This document shows positions 7,802 through 16,988 of a stretch of 42,141 nucleotides of DNA, one piece after another. Each line of letters opens with the position of its first letter. Position 1 is the stretch's first letter. The position numbers were made by a program, and so were the translations under genes. Source of the DNA: an uncultured Acidobacteriia bacterium (GTDB taxonomy: Bacteria > Acidobacteriota > Terriglobia > Bryobacterales > Bryobacteraceae); contig CAIQWJ010000062.1 in the NCBI GenBank assembly GCA_903875575.1, positions 1 through 42,141 of the forward strand, read 5' to 3'. The notes below the pieces were generated by a model. It saw only the letters and a list, made by a program, of their open reading frames with translations. It ran no database searches and was not told the origin of the DNA.

Positions 7802-9808
7802 GTGAAACGGATCTCTGTACTTCTGGCGCTCTCGGCGCTTTGCGCTGCCCAAACGGGCACGAAAAAGGGCGTGGAACGCGCCATGCTTGACCCCACCTGT
7901 AAGGCCTGCGACGATTTTTATCGCTACGCAACCGGAGGCTGGACGGATAAAAATCCGATCCCGGCGGACCGTTCCTCCTGGGCCACCTTCACCGAACTGG
8001 CCGAGGCGAACCTGGAACGCGAGAAGACCATTCTGGATGCATCGTCGGCGGCCGGGGCGACGGGTGACCAAAAGCGCCTCGGAGACCTGTTTCAGGGCTG
8101 TATGAACACGGAGGCGATTGATGCGGCGGGGGTGAAACCGCTGCAGGCGCTCTTCAGCCGGATTGATGCGATCAGTACGCGGCAAGATCTGGTGGCGACG
8201 CTTTCGAGCCTGCAGTCCGACGCCATCTCGCCGGTTTTCGGCATCGGAAGCACGCCGGACCCGGATGACGCGGGGCAGATCATTGCAGGTATTGACGCCG
8301 GCGGTCTGTCTCTGCCGGATCGCGATTACTACTTTAGGGACGACGCGGCCACGAAGAAGATTCGCGATGCGTTTCTTCTGCACGTGGCGAAGCTTTCCGA
8401 ACTCGCCGGACAAACGCCCTCGGCGGCAGCGGCCACGGCAACTACGGTTTTCGATTTTGAGAGCGCGCTGGCGCAGGCGACACTGACGCGCGTGCAGCGG
8501 CGGGACCCGTACCTGACGACGCACAAGATGAGCTTTGCTCAGACGAAAGAGCTGGCCCCGGATTACGATTGGGCGGGTACCTTCGGAGTGCTGAATATTC
8601 CGAACGGCGTTGCCATTGACGTGTCACAGCCGGATTTTATGCGGGCAATGAATAAGCAACTGGTTTCGGTACCAGTGGAGACCTGGAAGACGTGGCTGAA
8701 ATGGAGGCTTCTCAGCGGCCGGGCCCCTTCGCTGTCTGCCGCATTTCGCGACGAGTCGTTTCACTTCAACAGCACGGTGCTGAACGGCGTTGCGCAGCAG
8801 CAACCGCGCTGGAAACAGTGCGCGGACGTTGCCAATACCACGCTGGGAGACGCTCTGGGCCGCCTCTACGTGGACAAGTACTTTCCCGCGGAATCGCGAC
8901 GGCGCGTGCAGGAACTGGTGACAAATATGCGGGCGGCCCTGGGCGATCAGTTGAAGGCCTCGGACTGGCTGGAAGCGGAGACCCGGAAGAATGCCGTGGC
9001 GAAGCTGGAGGCATTCGATGCGCGTGTGGGGAGCACAGTGAAGTGGCGGGATTACTCCAACGTTCAGGTCTCGCGGGATAACTACTTCGCCGCGCTGGAA
9101 TCCGCATCCCGCGCTGGGCGGGCGTTTAACCTGGCGAAAATCGGCAAGCCCGTGGATACGACGCAATGGGCCATGACGCCACCCACCGTGAATGCCTATT
9201 ACGATCCGCAGCGGAATTCGATTACGTTTCCGGCTGGCATTCTGCAGCCGCCCTTCTTCGATGCGAATGCGGACGATGCGAATAACTACGGCGCAGTGGG
9301 CGCCGTGATCGGGCACGAGATGGGGCATGGTTTCGACGATCAGGGCGCGAAGTATGACGCCGCCGGAAATCTGAAAGACTGGTGGACCGCGCAGGACAAG
9401 GCGAATTTTGAGAAGCGCGCGGCGTGCGTCACGGAGCAGTTTGAAACGACGGATATGGGCGGTGGGCAACACCATAACGGCAAGCTGGTGACGGGCGAGG
9501 CGATGGGAGATCTGGGCGGGCTGACGCTGGCCTACAAGGCTTATCACAAGTCGCTGGGAGGGAAGGCCGCGCCGGTGATCGACGGGTTTACCGGCGATCA
9601 GCGTTTCTTCCTCGCCTTCGCGCGCGTGTGGGCGACGAACATGCGTGAGGAACGAGCGCGGACGCTGCTGGCGACCGACCCTCATCCGATGGCGAAGTAC
9701 CGGGTATTGCTGACGCTTCAGAACATGCCGGAGTTTCACGCTGCGTTCGGGTGTAAGCCCGGCGATGCGATGGTACGCCCGGTCGCGAAGCAGTGCAAGT
9801 TGTGGTGA
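7802..9808 (+). CDS. Secreted M13-family zinc metallopeptidase (neprilysin/PepO type)
   Basis: 668 residues, close to the family norm (about 650-700). Signal peptide at 1-16 (LLALSALCAAQ). The N-terminal M13 domain has the CDDFYRYATGGW motif. The catalytic domain has HEMGH (H505, E506, H509) and GEAMGDLGG (E566 as third zinc ligand, D570). The C-terminus ends in the family's CKPGDAMV...CKLW signature, with a Cys pair that probably forms a disulphide. The start is GTG at 7802 with GGAGG at 7792-7796; the nearby ATGATG runs straight into a stop. M13 enzymes cut oligopeptides outside the cytoplasm, which suits a peptide-scavenging heterotroph. Confidence 0.95.
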   Translation: MKRISVLLALSALCAAQTGTKKGVERAMLDPTCKACDDFYRYATGGWTDKNPIPADRSSWATFTELAEANLEREKTILDASSAAGATGDQKRLGDLFQGCMNTEAIDAAGVKPLQALFSRIDAISTRQDLVATLSSLQSDAISPVFGIGSTPDPDDAGQIIAGIDAGGLSLPDRDYYFRDDAATKKIRDAFLLHVAKLSELAGQTPSAAAATATTVFDFESALAQATLTRVQRRDPYLTTHKMSFAQTKELAPDYDWAGTFGVLNIPNGVAIDVSQPDFMRAMNKQLVSVPVETWKTWLKWRLLSGRAPSLSAAFRDESFHFNSTVLNGVAQQQPRWKQCADVANTTLGDALGRLYVDKYFPAESRRRVQELVTNMRAALGDQLKASDWLEAETRKNAVAKLEAFDARVGSTVKWRDYSNVQVSRDNYFAALESASRAGRAFNLAKIGKPVDTTQWAMTPPTVNAYYDPQRNSITFPAGILQPPFFDANADDANNYGAVGAVIGHEMGHGFDDQGAKYDAAGNLKDWWTAQDKANFEKRAACVTEQFETTDMGGGQHHNGKLVTGEAMGDLGGLTLAYKAYHKSLGGKAAPVIDGFTGDQRFFLAFARVWATNMREERARTLLATDPHPMAKYRVLLTLQNMPEFHAAFGCKPGDAMVRPVAKQCKLW

Positions 9809-9863
9809 GCGCCAGGCACTGAAACTTATAGCGACCCGCGCGTGACCGCTGCTGGTTCGTGCG

Positions 9864-9900
9864 CAGGCAGGGAACCGCATCGCGGTCGGCTTCCTGCCTG
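9864..9900. terminator. Hairpin after the M13 peptidase, weak terminator candidate
   Basis: CAGGCAGG (9864-9871) pairs with CCTGCCTG (9893-9900); the inside is only partly paired. It lies about 55 bp after the peptidase stop in a convergent gap. No T-tract follows, so any termination would need Rho or the stem alone. Confidence 0.3.
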
Positions 9901-9925
9901 ACCGCCGCGTGGTCGTCACGCTGGC

Positions 9926-10055
9926 CGCGAACCGCCATCAACTGCGCGAAATCAGGCCCCGAACCGGAGGGCGGGCCCAAGCCGCCGCCTCCTCGCGGTC
10001 TTCGTCGGAGGTGTTGGTTTCCAGGTTAGTCAGCGGGCGCGGAGATGTCGCTGTC
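9926..10055 (-). pseudogene. Degenerate duplicate of the 3' end of the DUF2277 gene
   Basis: This stretch is a diverged tandem copy of 10072-10210, the 3' end and trailer of the intact DUF2277 gene. Shared islands: CGCGAACCGCCATCA (9926 and 10072), GCGCGAAATCA (9944 and 10089), and GGTTAGTCAGC (10024 and 10180). The offset grows from 146 to 156 bp, so the copies differ by about 10 bp of indels. Read on the minus strand it still gives LTNLETN...DREEAAAWAR against LTNLETN...SREEEAARAR, but the upstream frame is shifted and there is no start. It is a relic of a partial duplication. Confidence 0.75.
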
Positions 10056-10096
10056 GGTTCATCGCGCCGGTCGCGAACCGCCATCACGGCGCGAAA

Positions 10097-10366
10097 TCAA
10101 GTGCCGAAGCGGAGGGCGGAACGGACGCGGGCCCGGGCCGCTTCTTCCTCGCGGCTCTTCGGCGGGGCGTTGGTTTCGAGGTTAGTCAGCAGTCGCGCCG
10201 AGATGGCGGAGATTTCGTCGATCGCGTTGAGAAACGGGGCTTCATTCGCCCTCGACGGCTTAGTGAAGCCGCTGATCTTGCGCACGAACTGGAGCGATGC
10301 CGCCCGGATCTCTTCTTCCGTGGTGGGCGGGTCGAAGTTAAAGAGCGGCTTGATGTTTCGGCACAT
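10097..10366 (-). CDS. DUF2277 family protein
   Basis: 89 residues opening MCRNIKPLFNFDPPTTEEEIRAAS in the family's usual way, then LQFVRKISGFTKPSRANEAPFL and a charged Arg/Glu tail. Members are short soluble proteins with conserved N-terminal Cys and no known function. It begins 12 bp after the acetyl-CoA synthetase stop, so the two are probably co-transcribed. A decayed copy of its 3' end lies downstream. Confidence 0.88.
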   Translation of the reverse strand: MCRNIKPLFNFDPPTTEEEIRAASLQFVRKISGFTKPSRANEAPFLNAIDEISAISARLLTNLETNAPPKSREEEAARARVRSALRFGT

Positions 10367-10378
10367 CGGACACCTGTT

Positions 10379-12352
<1,974 letters not shown>

Positions 12353-12388
12353 GCCGATCTCTAAGCATGATACCGAATGGGCCGTTGA

Positions 12389-12586
12389 TTAACGATAAGG
12401 GTCGTCGGCAACGGCGGAACCGCTGCGGTTGCCGGGGCGTGGGCGGCGAGGTGCCCCGACGTACGAATAGGGGTCTTCTGTGGCGGGGGGATCTTCAGGC
12501 TCTCGCCGGAGCAGGCGATTCAGCGCGTTCCGCATTTGCTGCGTGAGTTCCTGCAGCAGTCTCGCCTTCTCGTCTGACATCGCCAT
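12389..12586 (-). CDS. Small acidic/basic protein of the oxidase cluster
   Basis: About 65 residues from the ATG at 12586. An N-terminal amphipathic stretch (SDEKARLLQELTQQMRNALN) is followed by a Pro-rich tail (YVGAPRRPRPGNRSGS). A GTG at 12601 would add five residues. Family not recognised. It overlaps the 3' part of the upstream small membrane ORF by about 90 bp in another frame. Deleting one A in the AAAAA run at 12603-12607 would fuse the two into one protein, so this may be the true C-terminal half of that gene. Confidence 0.5.
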   Translation of the reverse strand: MAMSDEKARLLQELTQQMRNALNRLLRREPEDPPATEDPYSYVGAPRRPRPGNRSGSAVADDPYR

Positions 12587-12812
12587 GTTGCGATGGTACA
12601 CCTTTTTCGGCCTGCAAAAAGGCGGCTTCCCTCGCCTGCTGCTTGTTCCTGCGCCACGCGTACCAGACGATGCCGGACAGCACCAGTAGCGGCGGGATCA
12701 ACAGGATCACGATGCCGGAGTTCAACACGCGCGAGCGTTCGCCCTGCTGCGCTTCCGCCGTGCGGAAGCACATCACGCACTGGGCGAAGAGCGGGGTGAA
12801 GCGGATGGCCAT
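12495..12812 (-). CDS. Small single-pass membrane protein of the oxidase cluster
   Basis: 105 residues as read. Residues 1-25 contain FAQCVMCFRTAEAQQ with a C-x2-C pair. A transmembrane helix follows at about 30-52 (GIVILLIPPLLVLSGIVWYA), then a basic segment (WRRNKQQ). The N-terminal half looks genuine and starts 1 bp after the subunit III stop. The C-terminal 38 residues overlap the next small gene out of frame and look like non-native sequence, so a frameshift near 12605 is possible. The role may be oxidase assembly or an accessory subunit, inferred from position only. Confidence 0.6.
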   Translation of the reverse strand: MAIRFTPLFAQCVMCFRTAEAQQGERSRVLNSGIVILLIPPLLVLSGIVWYAWRRNKQQAREAAFLQAEKGVPSQHGDVRREGETAAGTHAANAERAESPAPARA

Positions 12813-12813
12813 A

Positions 12814-13395
12814 CTACAGATCCACCAGGGGGTTCATGTTTGGGAAATACAGGAAGATCACGATGACGATCCACCAGAGTGCGAGGAAATGCGAGTAGAT
12901 CGCCGCGGCCAGGATGTCGTGACGCCTCACATCGGAAACCGCGAAGGTAAACCAGGTGGCGCACACAATCACCGCCAGCCAGTGCGCGCCGGTAATGAGA
13001 AGGTAGGTGCCGCCGAAGGGAGTCCGGGGGCCGAGTTCCACAAGGTAGACCATCCGCACCCATTCGACGCATTCGAGAAACAGGAAGGTTAGCCAACTTG
13101 AGATGGCGATGGCGATCCAGCGAACGGCCTCGTCGTCTTTGCCCTGGGCTGCGCTGTTGGCACCAACGGCCATGGTGATGCTGGCGCAGAGACCCGACAT
13201 TCCCATGGCAAAGACCATCAGGAGCGAGCCGAATTCGAAGGGCACGGGCCAATCGGTGTTGCCGGAGCGGATGTAAAACATCACGGCGAACAGGGCGGCG
13301 AAGAACGCGAAGTTAGCCGCGATCAGGACCATGGTGCGGCGACGAGTCGGGGTGGCGACGTAGCTGAAGGCGTAGGCTGTGATTGCGGGGTGCAT
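12814..13395 (-). CDS. Heme-copper oxidase subunit III-like protein (second copy)
   Basis: 193 residues with about five transmembrane helices, among them VLIAANFAFFAALFAVMFYI, AIAISSWLTFLFLECVEWV and an His-containing TYLLITGAHWLAVIVCATW. This pattern (helix, ExxEW, then TGxHxLHV-like) is that of CtaE/CoxC. It follows another subunit III-type gene after 3 bp, so the cluster has two such subunits. In other oxidases subunit III and the small subunit IV stabilise subunit I; here the second copy may take the subunit IV place. Confidence 0.8.
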   Translation of the reverse strand: MHPAITAYAFSYVATPTRRRTMVLIAANFAFFAALFAVMFYIRSGNTDWPVPFEFGSLLMVFAMGMSGLCASITMAVGANSAAQGKDDEAVRWIAIAISSWLTFLFLECVEWVRMVYLVELGPRTPFGGTYLLITGAHWLAVIVCATWFTFAVSDVRRHDILAAAIYSHFLALWWIVIVIFLYFPNMNPLVDL

Positions 13396-13398
13396 GGT

Positions 13399-14064
13399 TT
13401 AAGCCCAGAAGACGAAGATCGCCATGAGCAGGAGCCACATGATGTCGAGGAAGTGCCAGAAAATGACGCTGACTTCGAGCACGTTGCGGTTCATGGGGAT
13501 GGCGGGAGTTGCCATCATGCGGTAGGTGACGTAGTAAAGGCCGCCGATAGCTCCGATGACGTGCGCGGCGTGCGCCCACGTGAGGACGTAGAAGAAAGCA
13601 CTGGCCGGGTTTTGGCGCAGATAGAAACCGTTTTGGGCGAGGAACGTCCAGTTGATGGCCTGACCGACAAGGAACCAGGTTCCGAGCGCGGTGCCGGCTA
13701 GCCAGAGCTTGCGGAACTTCGGGCGGTCGCCTGCGCGGAAGGCGCGACCGGCCATATCGAGGACGATGCTGCTCAGGATCAGGGCGAGCGTGTTGATCCA
13801 AAGGAGAGGGGGCACGGGGAGCCTGTGCCAGTCGGTTGGATTGAGGCCCCGGCGCACTACCATGGCGCTGGCGAGGGCGGCAAAAGTCATGGTGCTGGCG
13901 CACATGCCGATGTAGACCGCAATGCGGACCATGCTGCCGGAGGCTTCAGCGCTGGGCCGGCGACCCTGTCCGTTGTCGTCGCCGTTATTGCCGCCGCCGC
14001 GACGCGGGGGAAGGGGAGTGATCGGGGGCGGTCCGCCAACTTTGGGTTCTGTCAGAGCCGGCAT
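13399..14064 (-). CDS. Heme-copper oxidase subunit III
   Basis: 221 residues. A Pro/Gly-rich cytoplasmic N-terminus (PPPITPLPPRRGGGNNGDDN) is followed by five helices with MVRIAVYIGMCASTMTFAAL, the YVLTWAHAAHVIGAIGGLYY helix (the TGxHxxHV-type motif of subunit III) and a last helix FWHFLDIMWLLLMAIFVFWA (the usual YWHFVDxVW motif). ATG begins directly after the ctaD TAG, so translation is coupled. Confidence 0.88.
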   Translation of the reverse strand: MPALTEPKVGGPPPITPLPPRRGGGNNGDDNGQGRRPSAEASGSMVRIAVYIGMCASTMTFAALASAMVVRRGLNPTDWHRLPVPPLLWINTLALILSSIVLDMAGRAFRAGDRPKFRKLWLAGTALGTWFLVGQAINWTFLAQNGFYLRQNPASAFFYVLTWAHAAHVIGAIGGLYYVTYRMMATPAIPMNRNVLEVSVIFWHFLDIMWLLLMAIFVFWA

Positions 14065-15750
14065 CTAGTTCGTTTCCGATCCGCTATTGGAATAGCTGTA
14101 AGGGCCAAGGGTTGAGATCTCTCCGTCGGGATTCCATTCGAGCGTGGAGCCGGACCACGGATTTGCCGTTGCCGGCGCGCCTCTCCAGATGCTGCTGAAG
14201 AGATTCCAGATGAAAATCAACTGTACCGCACCGAGGGCGAAGGCGGTCATGGTGATCCAGTGCTGGAGGGGCATCACAGCCTGGAGAAAATCGAAGTTGG
14301 TGAAATCGGCGTAGCGGCGCGGGTTACCGGCAAAGCCGGCGAAGTGCATGGGCAGGAACAGAGCGTAGGCACCGATGAAGGTGAGATAGAAATGCAGTTT
14401 GCCGAGGCGCTCATTGAGCATGCGGCCGAACATCAGCGGAAACCAATAGAAGGTGGCCGCGAAGACGGCAAAAAGGGCGGCCATGCCCATGATCATGTGG
14501 AAGTGGGCGACGACGAAGGCCGTGTCGTGGAAGTAGGCGTCGATCTCCGGTTGTCCCAGATAGAGGCCAGTCAGGCCGCCGGTGACGAACAATGAGACGA
14601 AGCCCAGACAGAAGAGCATGGCAGTGGGGAATTCGAGGCGCGCGGCGCGGAAGGTGGTGCCGAGCCAGTTGAGCACGAGCACGGCGGAAGGCGCGCCGAT
14701 CGACATAGTCACCAGCGAGAAAGTCAGCGCGCTGTAAGGGCTGATGCCGCTGATGAACATGTGGTGGCCCCAGACCAGCATGCCGAGAAACGCGATGGCC
14801 ACCGGGGCCCAGACGCAGGCACGATAAGAGAAAGGCGCGCGGCGCGAGAAGTTCGAAATGATGTGCGAGACGATGCCCATGCCGGGCAGGATGGCGATAT
14901 AGACTTCCGGGTGGCCAAAGAACCAGAAGAGGTGCTGCCAGAGGAGCGGAGAGCCGCCGGCATGGGGGTTGTGCTGCTCGGCGATGAGCAGATCGCCTGG
15001 GACGAAGAAGCTGGTGCCAACCAGGCGATCCAGCAAAATCAGAAGGCCGGCCGCCAGCAGCACCGGGAAAGAAAGCACGCTCAGGATCGACGTGACAAAC
15101 CAGTTCCAGCAGGTGAGCGGCATCTGCATGAGGGACATGCCGGGGCGTCGGCATTCGATCACGGTGGAGATGATGTTCATCGCAGCCAGCAGGGAGCCGA
15201 TGCAGAAGATTCCGATGCTGACGAACCAGAGGGTTTGGCCGAGGCCTTCGCCGGGGCCGGAAACCGCGCCAACGGCGCTGAGCGGCGGGTAGGCTGTCCA
15301 GCCCGCGATCGGCCCGCCTTCATCAAGAACGCAGGAGGCAAGCAGCGTCAGGAATGAGACCAGTGTGATCCAGAACGACAGCATGTTCAGGCGGGGAAAC
15401 GCCATTTCGCGGCGGCCGAGTTGTTCCGGAAGGACCAGGTTCGAGAAGGCGTTGAGCGGTGCGAGCGTCAGGACGAAGAACACCATGATGGTGCCGTGCA
15501 GGGTCATCAGAGAGAGGTAGAGTTCCTCGGTCATGATGCCGCCTTCGGCGCGGACCGACCAGATCGCTTCGAACCAGCGCACTTTTTCGTGCGGCCAGAC
15601 CAGGTGGTAGCGCATGAGCAGTGACAGGCACACTCCGGTGATGACGGCGAATATCGAGAGAAAGAAGTACTGCCGTGCAATGGTGCGGTGGTCCGTGCTG
15701 AAGACACGGCGGAACAAAGACGGGCGGGGTGTCAATGTTTGAGTTTCCAT
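14065..15750 (-). CDS. ctaD: Cytochrome c oxidase subunit I with altered proton-channel residues
   Basis: 561 residues from the ATG at 15750, chosen because GGAGG lies 10 nt upstream; it overlaps ctaC by 19 bp. This is the catalytic O2-reducing subunit in the membrane. Heme and CuB ligands are present: H85 (LHGTIM), H280-P-E282-V-Y284 (the HPEVY motif with the His-Tyr pair), HH329-330, H416 and H418 (AHFH). Two positions are odd. The D-pathway Asp of the usual ARDMAFPR motif is Glu (E115, GRREMAFPR). The K-pathway Lys of PTGIKVF is Leu (L358, PSAVLVL). It looks like an A-type oxidase with divergent proton entry. The electron donor is unknown; no cytochrome c gene is nearby. Confidence 0.94.
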   Translation of the reverse strand: METQTLTPRPSLFRRVFSTDHRTIARQYFFLSIFAVITGVCLSLLMRYHLVWPHEKVRWFEAIWSVRAEGGIMTEELYLSLMTLHGTIMVFFVLTLAPLNAFSNLVLPEQLGRREMAFPRLNMLSFWITLVSFLTLLASCVLDEGGPIAGWTAYPPLSAVGAVSGPGEGLGQTLWFVSIGIFCIGSLLAAMNIISTVIECRRPGMSLMQMPLTCWNWFVTSILSVLSFPVLLAAGLLILLDRLVGTSFFVPGDLLIAEQHNPHAGGSPLLWQHLFWFFGHPEVYIAILPGMGIVSHIISNFSRRAPFSYRACVWAPVAIAFLGMLVWGHHMFISGISPYSALTFSLVTMSIGAPSAVLVLNWLGTTFRAARLEFPTAMLFCLGFVSLFVTGGLTGLYLGQPEIDAYFHDTAFVVAHFHMIMGMAALFAVFAATFYWFPLMFGRMLNERLGKLHFYLTFIGAYALFLPMHFAGFAGNPRRYADFTNFDFLQAVMPLQHWITMTAFALGAVQLIFIWNLFSSIWRGAPATANPWSGSTLEWNPDGEISTLGPYSYSNSGSETN

Positions 15751-16493
15751 TGATCGTAGTCCTCCGCCGGCATCACGAGCAGGACGCCGTGCATCTGGTT
15801 GTGGGCGAGGCCGCAAAGTTCGGCGCAGGCGATTTCGTATTGGCCGGGGCGATCGGCGAGCACGTCGAGAGGGATTTCCATGCCCGGCACTATGTCTTGT
15901 TTGGTGCGCAGTTCGCGCACGAAGAAGTCGTGAATGACATCGCGTGAGTGCAGCATCAGGCGGACTGGGCGTCCTGCGGGAATTCGCAGGGTGGAGACGA
16001 CGACGTCATCGTTGCCTCGGGAGTCTGAGGGGTCGATGCCTACGGGGTTGCCGGCTGCGTCGGCTATGAATTCGGTCTTGACGCGGCCGAAGACGCCGTC
16101 CGGGCCGGGGTAGCGGAAGTTCCAGGCGAACTGGTGGGCGTAGACCTCGATGATTTCGGGATTCTTTGCTGTCGCGTGTGACAGCGGCGAACTGCCATGC
16201 GCCGCGAGGGCGACTTCCACAGCGATCATGGCCGCCGCGGCCAGAAGGCTCGCGCGCACGCCGGAAGATGACGGGGCCGGCACCGAGTTTGCCGCGCGTC
16301 GGCGGAGGATGATGCCGGCCAGGAGGAGTTGCGCGGCGATAAAGAGGATGCCAGTGACCCAGAGGGTCCATGTGAACTGGCCGTCAAAAGCGTGGGCCGG
16401 GCCTGTGATGGCGACGGGGAACCAAACCGGCGGGTGGGTGATGAGGAGGCAGGCGGCGAGGGTCGTGATGAGAAGGATGAGGCCGAGAAGCAT
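15732..16493 (-). CDS. ctaC: Cytochrome c oxidase subunit II (CuA domain)
   Basis: 253 residues. Hydrophobic N-terminus, two or three membrane helices, then a periplasmic cupredoxin domain. CuA ligands: His in LHSRDVIHDFFV and the full C-A-E-L-C-G-L-A-H-N-Q-M motif. No CxxCH, so no fused cytochrome c domain. It takes electrons from a soluble donor and passes them to heme a of subunit I. First gene of the cluster; no clear Shine-Dalgarno. A GATAAT box at 16531-16526 on the minus strand is a candidate -10, with only a weak -35 (TGGTGG) 17 bp further up. Confidence 0.94.
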   Translation of the reverse strand: MLLGLILLITTLAACLLITHPPVWFPVAITGPAHAFDGQFTWTLWVTGILFIAAQLLLAGIILRRRAANSVPAPSSSGVRASLLAAAAMIAVEVALAAHGSSPLSHATAKNPEIIEVYAHQFAWNFRYPGPDGVFGRVKTEFIADAAGNPVGIDPSDSRGNDDVVVSTLRIPAGRPVRLMLHSRDVIHDFFVRELRTKQDIVPGMEIPLDVLADRPGQYEIACAELCGLAHNQMHGVLLVMPAEDYDQWKLKH

Positions 16494-16572
16494 CGTGGCA
16501 GTCGCGGAAAACCAGCGACGTTTTCATTATCGCGCCTGCCTGGTAATACCACCACAATTACGCGAAGAGATA

Positions 16573-16602
16573 TTTACAAGTGCGGCGTTGAGTGCGTAGG
16601 AT
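16573..16602 (+). promoter_or_regulatory. Weak promoter candidate for the 28-residue microprotein
   Basis: TTTACA (16573-16578), 18-bp spacer, TAGGAT (16597-16602). Transcription would start near 16609, giving a leader of about 130 nt with two hairpins before the ATG at 16739. Other weak matches exist in this stretch, so this assignment is tentative. Confidence 0.3.
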
Positions 16603-16682
16603 ACAGCTTCTACTGCCGGAGTTGCAGAATCGCAGTTTGCAGGAGCCACGGTGCATGATGCCAACGAACTCCAAAATGCAAA

Positions 16683-16733
16683 ACCCCGCTTCGAGGGCGG
16701 GGTCTGCAAATTCTACGGAGTAGAAAGGAGGTG
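16683..16733 (+). promoter_or_regulatory. Structured leader with two hairpins abutting a perfect Shine-Dalgarno
   Basis: Hairpin 1: ACCCCGC (16683-16689) with GCGGGGT (16697-16703), loop of 7. Hairpin 2: TTCTAC-GGA-GTAGAA (16711-16725), a perfect 6-bp stem. AAAGGAGGTG follows at 16724-16733, overlapping the last bases of hairpin 2. The ribosome site therefore sits at the foot of a stem, a layout used for translational control or mRNA stability. No known riboswitch class is recognised. Confidence 0.6.
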
Positions 16734-16738
16734 TTTTT

Positions 16739-16825
16739 ATGAGCCTTCTGATGCTCTTCGTCGTACTGATACTTGTACTTCTCAGGAAACGGCGAATCAA
16801 ATTCAAGATCGACATCGATCTGTAG
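16739..16825 (+). CDS. 28-residue single-pass membrane microprotein
   Basis: A short ORF with ATG at 16739 and TAG at 16823-16825. GGAGG (16727-16731) is spaced 7 nt, close to the strongest ribosome site in the window. The product has a hydrophobic helix (SLLMLFVVLILVLL) followed by a strongly basic stretch (RKRRIKFK) and a short acidic end (IDIDL), as in N-out/C-in membrane microproteins or leader peptides. A stem-loop follows 13 bp after the stop. It lies between carD and the oxidase operon, both on the other strand. Function unknown; I found no family. Type I toxins and regulatory peptides share this build. Confidence 0.65.
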   Translation: MSLLMLFVVLILVLLRKRRIKFKIDIDL

Positions 16826-16838
16826 TTTGACCCATGGG

Positions 16839-16863
16839 GGCCGGCAGAAGCGATCTGCTGGCC
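16839..16863 (+). terminator. Stem-loop after the microprotein gene
   Basis: GGCCGGCAGA (16839-16848) pairs with TCTGCTGGCC (16854-16863), 10 bp with one G-T pair and a 5-nt loop. No strong T-run follows, so it may be an imperfect or bidirectional terminator, also serving carD on the opposite strand. Confidence 0.5.
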
Positions 16864-16988
16864 TCCATAGCATCATTCTACAACAAAATTCTGTTTGGGA
16901 AAATACCTCTCTTTAGAGCGCCCCGCGAGTTTGCCTCTGAAAAGGTCTAGACAGCACCGCTCCCTGATGCTCACGGCGCGGAAAGTGT

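Noticed and set aside
8624-9919. 431-codon minus-strand frame opposite the M13 peptidase
   Set aside because: Shadow of a gene with intact HEMGH and GEAMGD motifs; no recognisable domain and no ribosome site.
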